This document shows, one piece after another, positions 1 to 7,200 of a stretch of DNA of 16,070 nt. Position 1 is the first letter of the stretch. Each line of letters begins with the position of its first letter. The DNA is taken from NCBI GenBank assembly GCA_028873155.1, contig JAGWML010000038.1:1-16070 (forward strand), read 5' to 3'. Position numbers and translations under genes: made by a program. The notes under the pieces are model-generated. The model was not told the origin of the DNA, made no database searches, and saw only the letters and a list, made by a program, of their open reading frames with translations. Source of the DNA: Acidobacteriota bacterium. Lineage in GTDB: Bacteria > Acidobacteriota > Terriglobia > Terriglobales > Acidobacteriaceae.

Positions 1-87
1 GCCGAGGACGGCGACCTCTTCTGCGATGCGCTGAAGAAGTACTTTCGCGGCGTGCCCGACCCGCTAACCGAGGAGCTGCTGGACTGA
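1..87 (+). CDS. C-terminal fragment of an unidentified protein
   Basis: Frame 1 is open from the window edge to a TGA at 85-87 and encodes the last 28 residues of a protein, ending PDPLTEELLD. The tail is acidic and looks soluble, with a short helix-like stretch (LFCDALKKYF). I do not recognise the family from so short a piece, and the start lies outside the window. The gene converges on the SIMPL-domain gene, whose stop is only 20 bases away. That this frame is the coding one is inferred from its codon style and from its good fit against the convergent neighbour. Confidence 0.55.
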   Translation, partial: AEDGDLFCDALKKYFRGVPDPLTEELLD

Positions 88-107
88 GGGGTGCGGCGTT
101 CGCGGCG

Positions 108-821
108 CTACTCGATGGCGAAGACGGCATAGACGCTGGCCTCGCGGCTGACTTTCTGCGGCTCGATGGCGAGCGGCGGAGCGGCCTCGGCGCTGCCGGC
201 CATGGCGAGAGCACGCATCATGGGACGCGGGAAGTTCGGCGCGCTGAGCTGGTTGCTGGTGAAGAGTAGAGACCCGAGGCGGACGTCCATGCCTTTGGCG
301 AGGACGGCTGCGTTTGCGCGGGCGCGGGCGGCGGCTTTGTCGAGCGCCTGTTCGTTGAGCGCGGCTTCGTCGCGGACGGTCCAGTCAATAGCGCCGCTGG
401 AGTTGGCGCCGGCGGTGACGGCGGCATCGAGGACTTCCGCTGCATGCGCGGGAGTTGTCTTCACAGTCCACTGCTGGGTGAGCTTGAACTTGTGGGATTT
501 GGGGACGGTGTAGTCGCGATCGAGGTACTGCGATTCGCTGCGAATGTCGGACTCAGCGACGCCGGCCTGCCTGAGAGCGGCGATGATGGCGTTTGAGGTT
601 TGCGCGCCCTGGGCGTAGGCGGTCTTGGCGTCAGCGGGCTGGGTCTCAAAGCCGATGTGGAGGACGGCGACCTCAGGCTCGACGGAGACGGACTCCGTGG
701 CGGTGACGGAGAGGGTGCGGTTGGCGGGACTGATGGTGAACTGCGGCTGAGCAGCCTGCTGGGTGAAGGCGGGCATCGAAGCGGCGAAGAGAAGCGTAGC
801 AACCAGGGCGCGATGGCTCAT
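108..821 (-). CDS. Secreted SIMPL-domain (DUF541) protein
   Basis: The protein has 237 residues and begins with a signal peptide: MSHRA, then a hydrophobic run ATLLFAASMPAF, with likely cleavage near residues 20-24. The mature part matches the SIMPL/DUF541 family. It opens with a beta segment (RTLSVTATESVSVEPEVAVLHIGFET, residues about 35-60), has AALRQAGVAESDI near 81-93, and a helix rich in Ala and Arg near 155-177 followed by GMDVRLGSLLF. SIMPL proteins are periplasmic or outer-membrane associated; a few are linked to oxidative stress or signalling, but no activity is established here. An open frame runs upstream to 1124, but that would overlap trpD. The ATG at 821 is preferred because it has an AGGAG seven bases upstream and gives a clean signal peptide. 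It lies 91 bases downstream of trpD on the same strand, so co-transcription is possible. Confidence 0.85.
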   Translation of the reverse strand: MSHRALVATLLFAASMPAFTQQAAQPQFTISPANRTLSVTATESVSVEPEVAVLHIGFETQPADAKTAYAQGAQTSNAIIAALRQAGVAESDIRSESQYLDRDYTVPKSHKFKLTQQWTVKTTPAHAAEVLDAAVTAGANSSGAIDWTVRDEAALNEQALDKAAARARANAAVLAKGMDVRLGSLLFTSNQLSAPNFPRPMMRALAMAGSAEAAPPLAIEPQKVSREASVYAVFAIE

Positions 822-828
822 GAGCAAT

Positions 829-833
829 CTCCT
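829..833 (-). promoter_or_regulatory. Ribosome binding site of the SIMPL-domain gene
   Basis: On the minus strand AGGAG lies seven bases before the ATG at 821-819. It fixes the start of the secreted protein and argues against the longer open frame that reaches into trpD. Confidence 0.7.
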
Positions 834-912
834 GTGGCGGCATGCACCGCCTGCGTATGAGATAGACGCGAGGTCATGGTAGGACATTCGCGCGACCGCT
901 AGCGGCTCGATT

Positions 913-1986
913 TCAGGCTGGTGTAGATTCCCTTCCCGCAACCTTCCTTCCGAAGGCCTGGAGTTTGGCGAGGGTGGCGGCGGCCTGGCCGGAGTCAATG
1001 GCTTCGGCCCCGAGCGCGACACCTTCCTTGAGGTCGCCTGCGAGACCGGCGGCGATGAGCGCAGCGGCGGCGTTGAGCAGGACAATGTCGCGGCGTGCGC
1101 CGGGGATGCCGGTGACAACGTCATAGAGCAGCGCGGTGTTGGTGGCGATGTCGCCGCCGGTGAACTGGTCGAGGGTGGTGCGCGGCAGGCCGGCCATCTC
1201 CGGCGTAATGCGCGCGGCTTTCATCTGCGGCGGGCCGCCGGTGGGGGATTCTTCAATGCGGGCGACAACAGATTCGCCAGTCAGCGTGAGCTCGTCGATG
1301 CCGTCTGTGCCATGAACGACAAAGGCGCGGCGCGCGCCGAGCGCTGCGAGGGTGCGGCCGACAAGCAGGACGCGGCTGGGCGCGAGGACGCCGATGACCT
1401 GGGCGCGCGCGCCGGCAGGGTTGGTGAGCGGGCCGCAGAGATTGAAGATGGTGCGGAAGCCGAGGGCTTTGCGCAGGGGTCCAACGGCCTTCATCGCCGG
1501 GTGATAGAGCGGCGCGTAGAGGAAGACAAAGCCGGTCTCGCGGAGGCATTCGACGGCGAGGCTGGGCGGGAGTTCAATGGGCACGCCGAGGGCTTCGAGC
1601 ACGTCCGCCGCTCCACAGCGGGAGGTGACGGCGCGATTGCCATGCTTGGCGACTTTGGCTCCGGCGGCTGCGGCGACAAGGGCTGCACCGCAGGAGATGT
1701 TGAAAGTCTGCGGTCCGCCGCCGCCCGTGCCAACGCAGTCGACCAGCTCTGCGCGCTCGGCATCGGTAAACGGCATGGGTACTGAGCGCTGACGCATGGC
1801 GTCGACAAATCCGGCGAGCTCCGGGGCCTGCTCGCCGCGGGTCGCGAGGACGGCCAGAAGCGCGGCGGTTTCCACTTCCGGCACGGCGCCGGAGAGGATC
1901 TCTTCGAGCACAGCGGCTGCCTGCTCGCGCGTGAGGGCTGTGCCGTCTTCGGCCAGTGGCTTAAGGAGTTCTTTGACGAGGCTCAT
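913..1986 (-). CDS. trpD: Anthranilate phosphoribosyltransferase
   Basis: Transfers the phosphoribosyl group of PRPP to anthranilate, the second step of tryptophan synthesis; cytosolic. The 357-residue length is normal for the family. Visible motifs are the PRPP loop GTGGGG (86-91) followed by TFNISC (94-99), KHGNRAV (114-120), GAADVLEALG (125-134), the anthranilate-side segment YHPAMK (161-166) to RTIFNLCGPLTNPA (178-191), and the metal-binding DE pair in DGIDEL (D231, E232). Two positions are unusual: the Asp that normally follows GTGG is Gly (G90), and the Thr of the NIST motif is Cys (C99). The ATG at 1986 is the natural N-terminus (MSLVKELLKPLAEDG). Upstream is only a weak AAGAGAG, and a TACCAT -10-like element ends nine bases before the ATG. 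No other trp gene is next to it. It is divergent from sucC. Identity is sure; full activity with G90 is inferred. Confidence 0.95.
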   Translation of the reverse strand: MSLVKELLKPLAEDGTALTREQAAAVLEEILSGAVPEVETAALLAVLATRGEQAPELAGFVDAMRQRSVPMPFTDAERAELVDCVGTGGGGPQTFNISCGAALVAAAAGAKVAKHGNRAVTSRCGAADVLEALGVPIELPPSLAVECLRETGFVFLYAPLYHPAMKAVGPLRKALGFRTIFNLCGPLTNPAGARAQVIGVLAPSRVLLVGRTLAALGARRAFVVHGTDGIDELTLTGESVVARIEESPTGGPPQMKAARITPEMAGLPRTTLDQFTGGDIATNTALLYDVVTGIPGARRDIVLLNAAAALIAAGLAGDLKEGVALGAEAIDSGQAAATLAKLQAFGRKVAGRESTPA

Positions 1987-2173
1987 CTCTCTTGTATGGT
2001 AACGGTGCGGAATGCGGTATGGGGTGGATGAGTCGCGCGGTGCGCGGTTTGCGGGCCGCAGATACAGCGAGATAGTATGAGGATGCGCTGTTCCGGTCGT
2101 ATGCGCCGGTTTGTTCTTTCATTCCGGCCCAGCTGACTCCAATCTGCAGCGCACGCGGTGGTTCCATCCGAAC
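1987..2173. promoter_or_regulatory. Divergent intergenic region between trpD and sucC
   Basis: This 187-bp gap must hold the promoters of trpD (leftward) and sucCD (rightward). On the minus strand TACCAT (2001-1996) sits nine bases before the trpD ATG. On the plus strand TTGCGG (2049-2054) and TAGTAT (2073-2078), 18 bases apart, are a weak sigma-70-like pair that would give sucC a leader of roughly 90 bases. Neither is close to consensus. I see no convincing riboswitch or Trp leader peptide with clustered Trp codons. Confidence 0.35.
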
Positions 2174-3355
2174 ATGAAAATCCACGAGTACCAAGCAAAG
2201 GAAATCCTGGCCAAGTACGGCGTGCCCGTACCCCGGGGCGAAGTGGCCAACACGCCGGAAGAAGCAGCGGCGGTGGCTCGCAAACTTTTTGCCGAGGGCG
2301 CCTCGGGCGTCGTCGTGAAGGCGCAGATTCACGCCGGAGGCCGCGGCAAGGGCGGCGGTGTGAAGGTGGCTCGCACGCGCGAAGATGCCGAGCTGCATGT
2401 GAAGAATATTCTGGGCATGCAATTGGTCACGCACCAGACCGGCCCGCAGGGACAGAAGGTTCAGCGCCTGCTGATCGAAGAGACCGCGGCCATCGACCGC
2501 GAGCTGTATCTGGGCATCGTTCTGGACCGCGCGACGGGCAAGCTGGTGTTCATGGCGTCGCAGGCCGGCGGCATGGAGATTGAAGAAGTCGCCGCGAAGA
2601 CGCCGGAGGCCATCTATAAAGAATCGATTGACCCAGCGGTAGGCTTCGGCGCATGGCAGGCGCGCAAGCTGGCCTTTGCGCTGGGGCTGAAGGCGACGCA
2701 GATCAACCAGGCTGTCACTTTCTTCCAGAGCTTGTACAAGGCGTTTGTGGAGACGGATGCCTCGCTGCTGGAGATCAATCCCTTCATTACGACGAAGGAC
2801 GACAAGCTGTTTGCGCTGGACGCGAAGATCAACTTCGACGACAACGCGCTCTTCCGGCACGCGGAGATCAAGGCGCTGCGCGATGTGGCCGAAGAAGACC
2901 CGCTCGAGGTCGAGGCGAGCAAGTACGCGCTGAACTACATCAAGCTGGACGGCTCGATTGCCTGCATGGTGAATGGCGCGGGGCTGGCGATGGCGACGAT
3001 GGACATCATCCAGTACGCGGGCGGCAGCCCGGCGAACTTTCTGGATGTGGGCGGCGGCGCGACGCAGGAGCAGATTGAGCATGCGTTTGAGATTCTGCTG
3101 AGCGATAAGAACGTGAAGGCGATCTTCATCAACATTTTTGGCGGCATTCTGCGTGTGGACCGGCTGGCGACCGGCGTGGTGGCAGCGGCGCGCAATCTGA
3201 ATGTGAAGGTGCCGATTGTGCTGCGTCTGGAAGGCACAAATGTCGAGGAAGGCCGGAAGATTCTCGCCGAATCGGGATTGAACTTCCAGGTGGGCGCAAC
3301 GATGAAAGAAGCGGCAGAGTTGGTGGTAGCAGCCGCGGCAAAGGCGGTGGCTTAA
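2174..3355 (+). CDS. sucC: Succinyl-CoA synthetase (ADP/GDP-forming), beta subunit
   Basis: Partner of SucD in the TCA cycle enzyme that interconverts succinyl-CoA and succinate with formation of a nucleoside triphosphate; cytosolic. The protein has 393 residues (E. coli about 388). The ATP-grasp half shows VVKAQIHAGGRGKGGGVKVA (47-66), the metal ligands N202 (LLEINPF) and D216 (ALDAKINFDDNALFR). The C-terminal half has MVNGAGLAMATMD, then FLDVGGGATQEQ (289-300) and NIFGGILRVD (320-329). Most homologues I recall have Cys-Asp in the last motif; here it is Val-Asp. The open frame begins earlier at 2111, but MKIHEYQAKEIL is the standard N-terminus, so the ATG at 2174 is chosen although its upstream GGTGG is weak and 12 bases away. 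The stop is followed one base later by the sucD ATG, so the two are one operon and probably translationally coupled. Confidence 0.97.
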   Translation: MKIHEYQAKEILAKYGVPVPRGEVANTPEEAAAVARKLFAEGASGVVVKAQIHAGGRGKGGGVKVARTREDAELHVKNILGMQLVTHQTGPQGQKVQRLLIEETAAIDRELYLGIVLDRATGKLVFMASQAGGMEIEEVAAKTPEAIYKESIDPAVGFGAWQARKLAFALGLKATQINQAVTFFQSLYKAFVETDASLLEINPFITTKDDKLFALDAKINFDDNALFRHAEIKALRDVAEEDPLEVEASKYALNYIKLDGSIACMVNGAGLAMATMDIIQYAGGSPANFLDVGGGATQEQIEHAFEILLSDKNVKAIFINIFGGILRVDRLATGVVAAARNLNVKVPIVLRLEGTNVEEGRKILAESGLNFQVGATMKEAAELVVAAAAKAVA

Positions 3356-3356
3356 C

Positions 3357-4229
3357 ATGGCCGTTCTCGTGAATAAAGAAACTCGACTCATTGTGCAGGG
3401 CCTGACCGGCAAGGAAGGCACGTTTCACGCCAAGGGCTGCGCGGAGTACGGCACCAATGTGGTCGGCGGAGTGACGCCGGGCAAGGGCGGAACGACGCAT
3501 GAAGGCTGGCCGGTGTTTAACACCGTGGCCGATGCGGTGGCAAAGACGGGCGCGAACGCGACGATGATTTTTGTGCCGCCGCCATTTGCGGCCGATGCGA
3601 TTCTCGAAGCCGAGGACGCGGGGATTCCGCTGATTGTCTGCATCACCGAGGGCATTCCGACGCTGGACATGGTGAAGGTTTGGGCGAAGCTAAAGACTTC
3701 GCAGTCGCGGCTGATCGGGCCGAACTGCCCTGGCGTGATTTCACCGGGCATGGCGAAGATCGGCATCATGCCGGGGCGCATTCACAAGCAGGGAAGCGTG
3801 GGGATTGTTTCTCGCTCGGGCACGCTGACGTATGAGGCGGTGCATCAGCTCACGCAACGCGGCATTGGGCAGTCCACCGCGATTGGCATCGGGGGCGACC
3901 CGATTATCGGCACGACGCACATTGACGCACTGCGTCTGCTGAACGACGACCCCGGCACCGAGGCGATCATCATGATTGGCGAAATCGGCGGCACCAACGA
4001 AGAGAAGGCTGCAGCGTTCGTCAAGGAGCACGTAAAGAAGCCTGTGGTCGGTTTCATCGCCGGACAGACGGCGCCCCCGGGACGCCGCATGGGCCACGCC
4101 GGCGCGATCATCTCCGGCGGAGAAGGCACTGCTTCCGGAAAGATGAAGGCGATGCGCGAAGCGGGGATTCACGTGGTGGTGTCCCCGGCGGAGATCGGCG
4201 CAGAGCTGGCGAAGGTGATCGGGAAGTAA
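3357..4229 (+). CDS. sucD: Succinyl-CoA synthetase, alpha subunit
   Basis: CoA-binding subunit that carries the phosphohistidine intermediate. The 290-residue length is standard. The N-terminal Rossmann-like CoA domain shows LIVQGLTGKEGTFHAK (11-26), GGVTPGKGGTTHEG (37-50) and IFVPPPFAADAILEA. ITEGIP (96-101) and RLIGPNCPGVI (118-128) follow. The ligase half has SRSGTLTYE (152-160), IGIGGDPIIGT (177-186) and GEIGG (208-212). The active-site His is H247 within PGRRMGHAGAII, matching H246 of E. coli. The gene starts one base after the sucC stop, and a GGTGG inside the end of sucC can serve as its ribosome site. A hairpin terminator about 75 bases downstream closes the unit. Confidence 0.97.
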   Translation: MAVLVNKETRLIVQGLTGKEGTFHAKGCAEYGTNVVGGVTPGKGGTTHEGWPVFNTVADAVAKTGANATMIFVPPPFAADAILEAEDAGIPLIVCITEGIPTLDMVKVWAKLKTSQSRLIGPNCPGVISPGMAKIGIMPGRIHKQGSVGIVSRSGTLTYEAVHQLTQRGIGQSTAIGIGGDPIIGTTHIDALRLLNDDPGTEAIIMIGEIGGTNEEKAAAFVKEHVKKPVVGFIAGQTAPPGRRMGHAGAIISGGEGTASGKMKAMREAGIHVVVSPAEIGAELAKVIGK

Positions 4230-4302
4230 ACGCTGCTTTCTTTCCTCAGGTATCCGCTCGCTGCGCCGATTGCGGAGCGTATCGAAATCGCAAGAACATG
4301 AG

Positions 4303-4327
4303 AGGCCCACCTCACCGGTGGGCCTTT
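4303..4327 (+). terminator. Rho-independent terminator after sucCD
   Basis: A perfect nine-base stem, AGGCCCACC (4303-4311) and GGTGGGCCT (4317-4325), closes a five-base loop and is followed by only two further T residues. The stem is strong, the T tract short. It lies between sucD and mnmG, which read in the same direction, so it should separate their transcripts. Confidence 0.75.
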
Positions 4328-4389
4328 CACATTGGATGGATCGCTTGACCTGGGGCACCGCAGCCCGTCGCTGACACTCGGCGCATCCG

Positions 4390-4395
4390 TACAAT
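4390..4395 (+). promoter_or_regulatory. -10-like element of mnmG
   Basis: TACAAT matches TATAAT at five of six positions and ends nine bases before the mnmG ATG. A usual transcription start would fall at, or a few bases before, the start codon. The best -35 candidate, CTGACA at 4371-4376, is only 13 bases away, which is short. A prediction only. Confidence 0.35.
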
Positions 4396-4404
4396 GGAAC
4401 TTGC

Positions 4405-6447
4405 ATGGCTTTTACCGAACACTACGACGTGGCTGTCGTCGGCGCCGGGCACGCGGGATGCGAGGCCGCCATGGCTGCTGCGCGCATGGGCCTGAAGACC
4501 GCGCTCATCACCATGAACCTCGATCTCATTGCGCAGATGAGCTGCAACCCCGCCATCGGCGGCGTGGCCAAGGGCCATCTCGTCCGCGAGGTTGACGCGC
4601 TTGGCGGCATCATGGGCGAGGTCGCCGACGCCGTCGGCATCCAGTTCCGCCTGCTCAACACCTCGCGCGGCCCTGCCGTCTGGAGCCCGCGCGCCCAGTG
4701 CGACAAGCAGCTTTATCGCGTCAAGATGCGCGAAGTCCTCGAAGCCCAGCCCGGACTGCATATCCGCCAGGCAGAGGTGGTGGATCTAGTGATGGAAGAG
4801 GGACCAGTGAGCGGGGGCATAGGGACCGGGGACGTAGGGACGAGGGGCGAAGGGACTGAAGGGATCGACGGACTGACCGAGCTTTCTCGCCCCGAGCGCC
4901 CGCACAGGCGCGTCCGCGGCCTCAAGCTGCGCGATGGCCGCCAACTCATCGCCGGGGCCACCATCATCACCACCGGCACCTTTCTCAACGGCCTCATCCA
5001 CTGCGGCGAAGAGCGCTACCCTGCAGGGAGAAGCGGCGAGCCCGCATCGGTCCTGCTGGGCGAAGCGCTGCGTCGCCTTGGCCTGCGCACCTGCCGCCTG
5101 AAGACTGGAACGCCGCCGCGCCTCGACGGGCGCACCATCCGCTGGGAGCAGTTCGAGGAGCAGCCCGGCGACCTGGACCCCACGCCCTTCAGCTTCCGGA
5201 CGCACACGATCGTCCAGCCGCAGGTGAGCTGCCATATCGCGTTCACCACGCCGGAAACGCTGCGCATCATCCGCGAGAACGTCCACCGCTCGGCGATGTA
5301 CTCCGGTCAGATTGAAGGCGTGGGCCCGCGCTACTGCCCATCCATCGAAGACAAGATCGTCAAGTTCCCGGACAAGACGCAGCACCAGTTCTTCCTCGAG
5401 CCCGAGGGCCTCAACACCCACGAGGTCTACGTCAACGGCATGTCCACCTCGCTGCCGATGGAAGTCCAGTGGCAGATTGTGCGCTCCATTCCGGGCCTCG
5501 AAGACGCGGAAATGCTGCGCCCCGGCTATGCCATTGAGTACGACTCAGTGGACGCGACGGAGCTGGACCGCGCGCTGCGCGTCAAGTCGATGGAGGGCCT
5601 CTATCTCGCGGGGCAGATTAATGGAACAAGTGGATACGAGGAGGCAGCCTGCCAGGGCATCATGGCCGGCATCAACGCCGCCCTGTGGCTCAAGGGCGAG
5701 CCGCCCTTCACCATGGACCGGACGGAAGGCTACACCGGCATCCTGATTGACGACCTGATCTCGAAGGGGACGAACGAGCCCTACCGCATGTTCACCTCGC
5801 GTGCGGAGTTTCGCCTGCATCTGCGCATTGACAACGCCGACCGCCGCCTCACGCCGCACGGCCGCCGCCTCGGCCTCATCCGCGATGCAGCGTGGGCTGC
5901 TTACGAAGAGAAGCAGGCGCGCATGGCCGCGCTCCAGCGCCTGCTCACTACGGGCAAGGTTGCGCTCGAGCGCCTGCCCGCCGTGGGCCTGGGCGAGCTA
6001 ACCGCGGTCGCAGGTCAGAGCTGGGCGCAGCTCCTCAAGCGCCCCGAGGTCGGCATCGAGCCGGTCCTGCACGTCCTGCGCGAAGAGATGAAGCAGGAGC
6101 CGCTGCTCGCGAGCTGGGCCGACCGACTCGACACGCACGGCAGCGTCGATGCCGCCGTGCTCCGCAACGAAGCCCGCGCCGTCGAAACCGAGATCAAGTT
6201 TTCCGGTTATCTGGAACAGCAGAAGAAGGCCATCGACAAGCTCAAGGCCGCGGAGTCGGTCGCCATCCCGGAGTGGCTGGAATACGGCGTCATCAGCGGC
6301 CTGAGCCGCGAGATGCGCGAGAAGCTGGAACGCGTGCGCCCCGGCACGATCGGCCAGGCCAGCCGCATCCCCGGGGTTACGCCAGCGGCGCTCAGCCTGG
6401 TGCATGTGTCGATTCGCCTGCAGGCACAGGCTCGGCGCGCCAGTTAG
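4405..6447 (+). CDS. mnmG: tRNA uridine-5-carboxymethylaminomethyl modification enzyme MnmG (GidA)
   Basis: With MnmE it installs the carboxymethylaminomethyl group at the wobble uridine (U34) of certain tRNAs, using FAD, NADH, a folate one-carbon unit and glycine or ammonium; cytosolic. The FAD motif GAGHAGCE is at 13-20, with SCNPAIGG at 46-53 carrying the catalytic C47. The first family signature, GVGPRYCPSIEDK, spans 305-317 with C311 corresponding to C277 of E. coli. The second runs from AGQINGTSGYEEAA (403-416) into QGIMAGINA. The MnmE/tRNA-binding C-terminal part shows FSGYLEQQKKAI, ISGLSREMREKL and IGQASRIPGVTPAA. At 680 residues it is about 50 longer than E. coli MnmG. Most of the excess is one low-complexity segment near residues 134-169, reported separately; the rest is a short C-terminal tail. 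The start ATG has only GGAA as a possible ribosome site. Confidence 0.96.
   Translation: MAFTEHYDVAVVGAGHAGCEAAMAAARMGLKTALITMNLDLIAQMSCNPAIGGVAKGHLVREVDALGGIMGEVADAVGIQFRLLNTSRGPAVWSPRAQCDKQLYRVKMREVLEAQPGLHIRQAEVVDLVMEEGPVSGGIGTGDVGTRGEGTEGIDGLTELSRPERPHRRVRGLKLRDGRQLIAGATIITTGTFLNGLIHCGEERYPAGRSGEPASVLLGEALRRLGLRTCRLKTGTPPRLDGRTIRWEQFEEQPGDLDPTPFSFRTHTIVQPQVSCHIAFTTPETLRIIRENVHRSAMYSGQIEGVGPRYCPSIEDKIVKFPDKTQHQFFLEPEGLNTHEVYVNGMSTSLPMEVQWQIVRSIPGLEDAEMLRPGYAIEYDSVDATELDRALRVKSMEGLYLAGQINGTSGYEEAACQGIMAGINAALWLKGEPPFTMDRTEGYTGILIDDLISKGTNEPYRMFTSRAEFRLHLRIDNADRRLTPHGRRLGLIRDAAWAAYEEKQARMAALQRLLTTGKVALERLPAVGLGELTAVAGQSWAQLLKRPEVGIEPVLHVLREEMKQEPLLASWADRLDTHGSVDAAVLRNEARAVETEIKFSGYLEQQKKAIDKLKAAESVAIPEWLEYGVISGLSREMREKLERVRPGTIGQASRIPGVTPAALSLVHVSIRLQAQARRAS
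4800..4878 (+). repeat. Degenerate GGGAC-type short tandem repeat inside mnmG
   Basis: About 80 bases are made of seven- to nine-base units of the form (A)GGGACN. Five exact GGGAC occur at 4800, 4822, 4829, 4837 and 4852, with degraded units between and after them (GGGGC, GGGGCG, GGGAT, CGGAC). The stretch stays in frame and encodes a Gly/Thr/Glu-rich segment (GIGTGDVGTRGEGTEG). It lies between the conserved strands VVDLVMEEG and VRGLKLRDG. Confidence 0.7.
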
Positions 6448-6469
6448 ATCTCAGCACGTCGCCGAGCGG

Positions 6470-7039
6470 CTACTGGTCCTTCTTGTCGCTCCTGGAGAAC
6501 AGCGGCAGATGGAAAAGTCCTTCGGCATTCGCAGACTTCTTCTGCTTTCCCGGCGAGTCCTCGCGCAGTGTGGTCCGTTGCGAATTCACACACAGCCAGT
6601 TTCCGCGCACCTTCTCATAGACGTGCGTAAAGACGCCCTTCTCATCCACTTGGCCTGAGTTCGCCTTGTGGTGCAGCAGGTAGGTGCCGTTCGCCACGGC
6701 CGTATCACCCAGCATGCGCACCGTGATGACCTTCTGCTCCAGCGTCATCGTCTTGTCGTCGGTGGAGATGAGATTGGCCAGCTGCTGGTTCCGCGTCGTG
6801 ATGTCTCCCGTTGCCGCCACGTCCACAAACAGCGGCGACAAGATCAACTCCAGCGCATACTGGTCGCGGTCGTTCACTGCATCGGACCACTTATTTTCCA
6901 GGCTCTGAAACTGCTCCACCTCTGGCGATGCTGTCGTGGTGACCCCAGTCTGGGTGGCAACCGGCGTGGTCGAGGAGCCTTGAGCAAACAACGCACAGGA
7001 AACAAGAACAACAAGCCCACTTACAACAATCTTTTTCAT
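6470..7039 (-). CDS. Secreted DUF4440 / NTF2-like protein
   Basis: The protein has 189 residues. MKKIVVSGLVVLVSCALFAQ is a typical signal peptide, probably cut after Ala-19. A Thr/Ser-rich linker (22-38) leads to an NTF2-like domain at about 43-160: EQFQSLENKWSDAVNDRD, LILSPLFVDVAATGDITTRNQQLANLIS, MLGDTAVANGTYLL, and YEKVRGNWLCVNSQRTTL. This is the DUF4440/SnoaL-like pattern, a cone-shaped fold used by enzymes and by binding proteins, so the function stays open. The last 25 residues are polar and basic. The frame is open up to 7117, but the ATG at 7039 gives the signal peptide directly; no good ribosome site is seen at either. It converges on mnmG (22-base gap) and diverges from the kinase-like gene. 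Confidence 0.8.
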   Translation of the reverse strand: MKKIVVSGLVVLVSCALFAQGSSTTPVATQTGVTTTASPEVEQFQSLENKWSDAVNDRDQYALELILSPLFVDVAATGDITTRNQQLANLISTDDKTMTLEQKVITVRMLGDTAVANGTYLLHHKANSGQVDEKGVFTHVYEKVRGNWLCVNSQRTTLREDSPGKQKKSANAEGLFHLPLFSRSDKKDQ

Positions 7040-7185
7040 AGCAAATACGAAAACTCCGCTCTTTCGATGATACTTCTTTGGACTCTCCAGCAGGGCCCGG
7101 GGGTAGCGGAATTTCATCGGGCAACAACCGCCCTTCCCGCAACTCTTGTCTTTTCCGGGCCTGTCCGTTGTATGCTGCCACTGTC

Positions 7186-7190
7186 GGAGG
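7186..7190 (+). promoter_or_regulatory. Ribosome binding site of the kinase-like gene
   Basis: GGAGG lies ten bases before the ATG at 7201 and selects this start over the longer open frame from 7078, whose extra N-terminal residues have no family resemblance. Upstream, TATGCT (7171-7176) is a possible -10 element. Confidence 0.7.
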
Positions 7191-7200
7191 TGTCGAAACG

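Noticed and set aside
822..1124. N-terminal extension of the SIMPL-domain protein to 1124
   Set aside because: It would overlap trpD on the same strand, has a Pro/Ser-rich shadow-like composition, and would bury the signal peptide; the 821 start has a good ribosome site.
1961..3421. Long minus-strand open frame (486 codons) opposite sucC
   Set aside because: It is antisense to a certain gene, rich in Arg/His/Leu with no family-like motif, and typical of shadow frames in high-GC DNA.
4257..4290. CGCTC...GAGCG inverted repeat downstream of sucD
   Set aside because: The arms are only five bases with a wide loop in GC-rich DNA, so chance is likely; the real terminator is the nine-base stem at 4303-4325.
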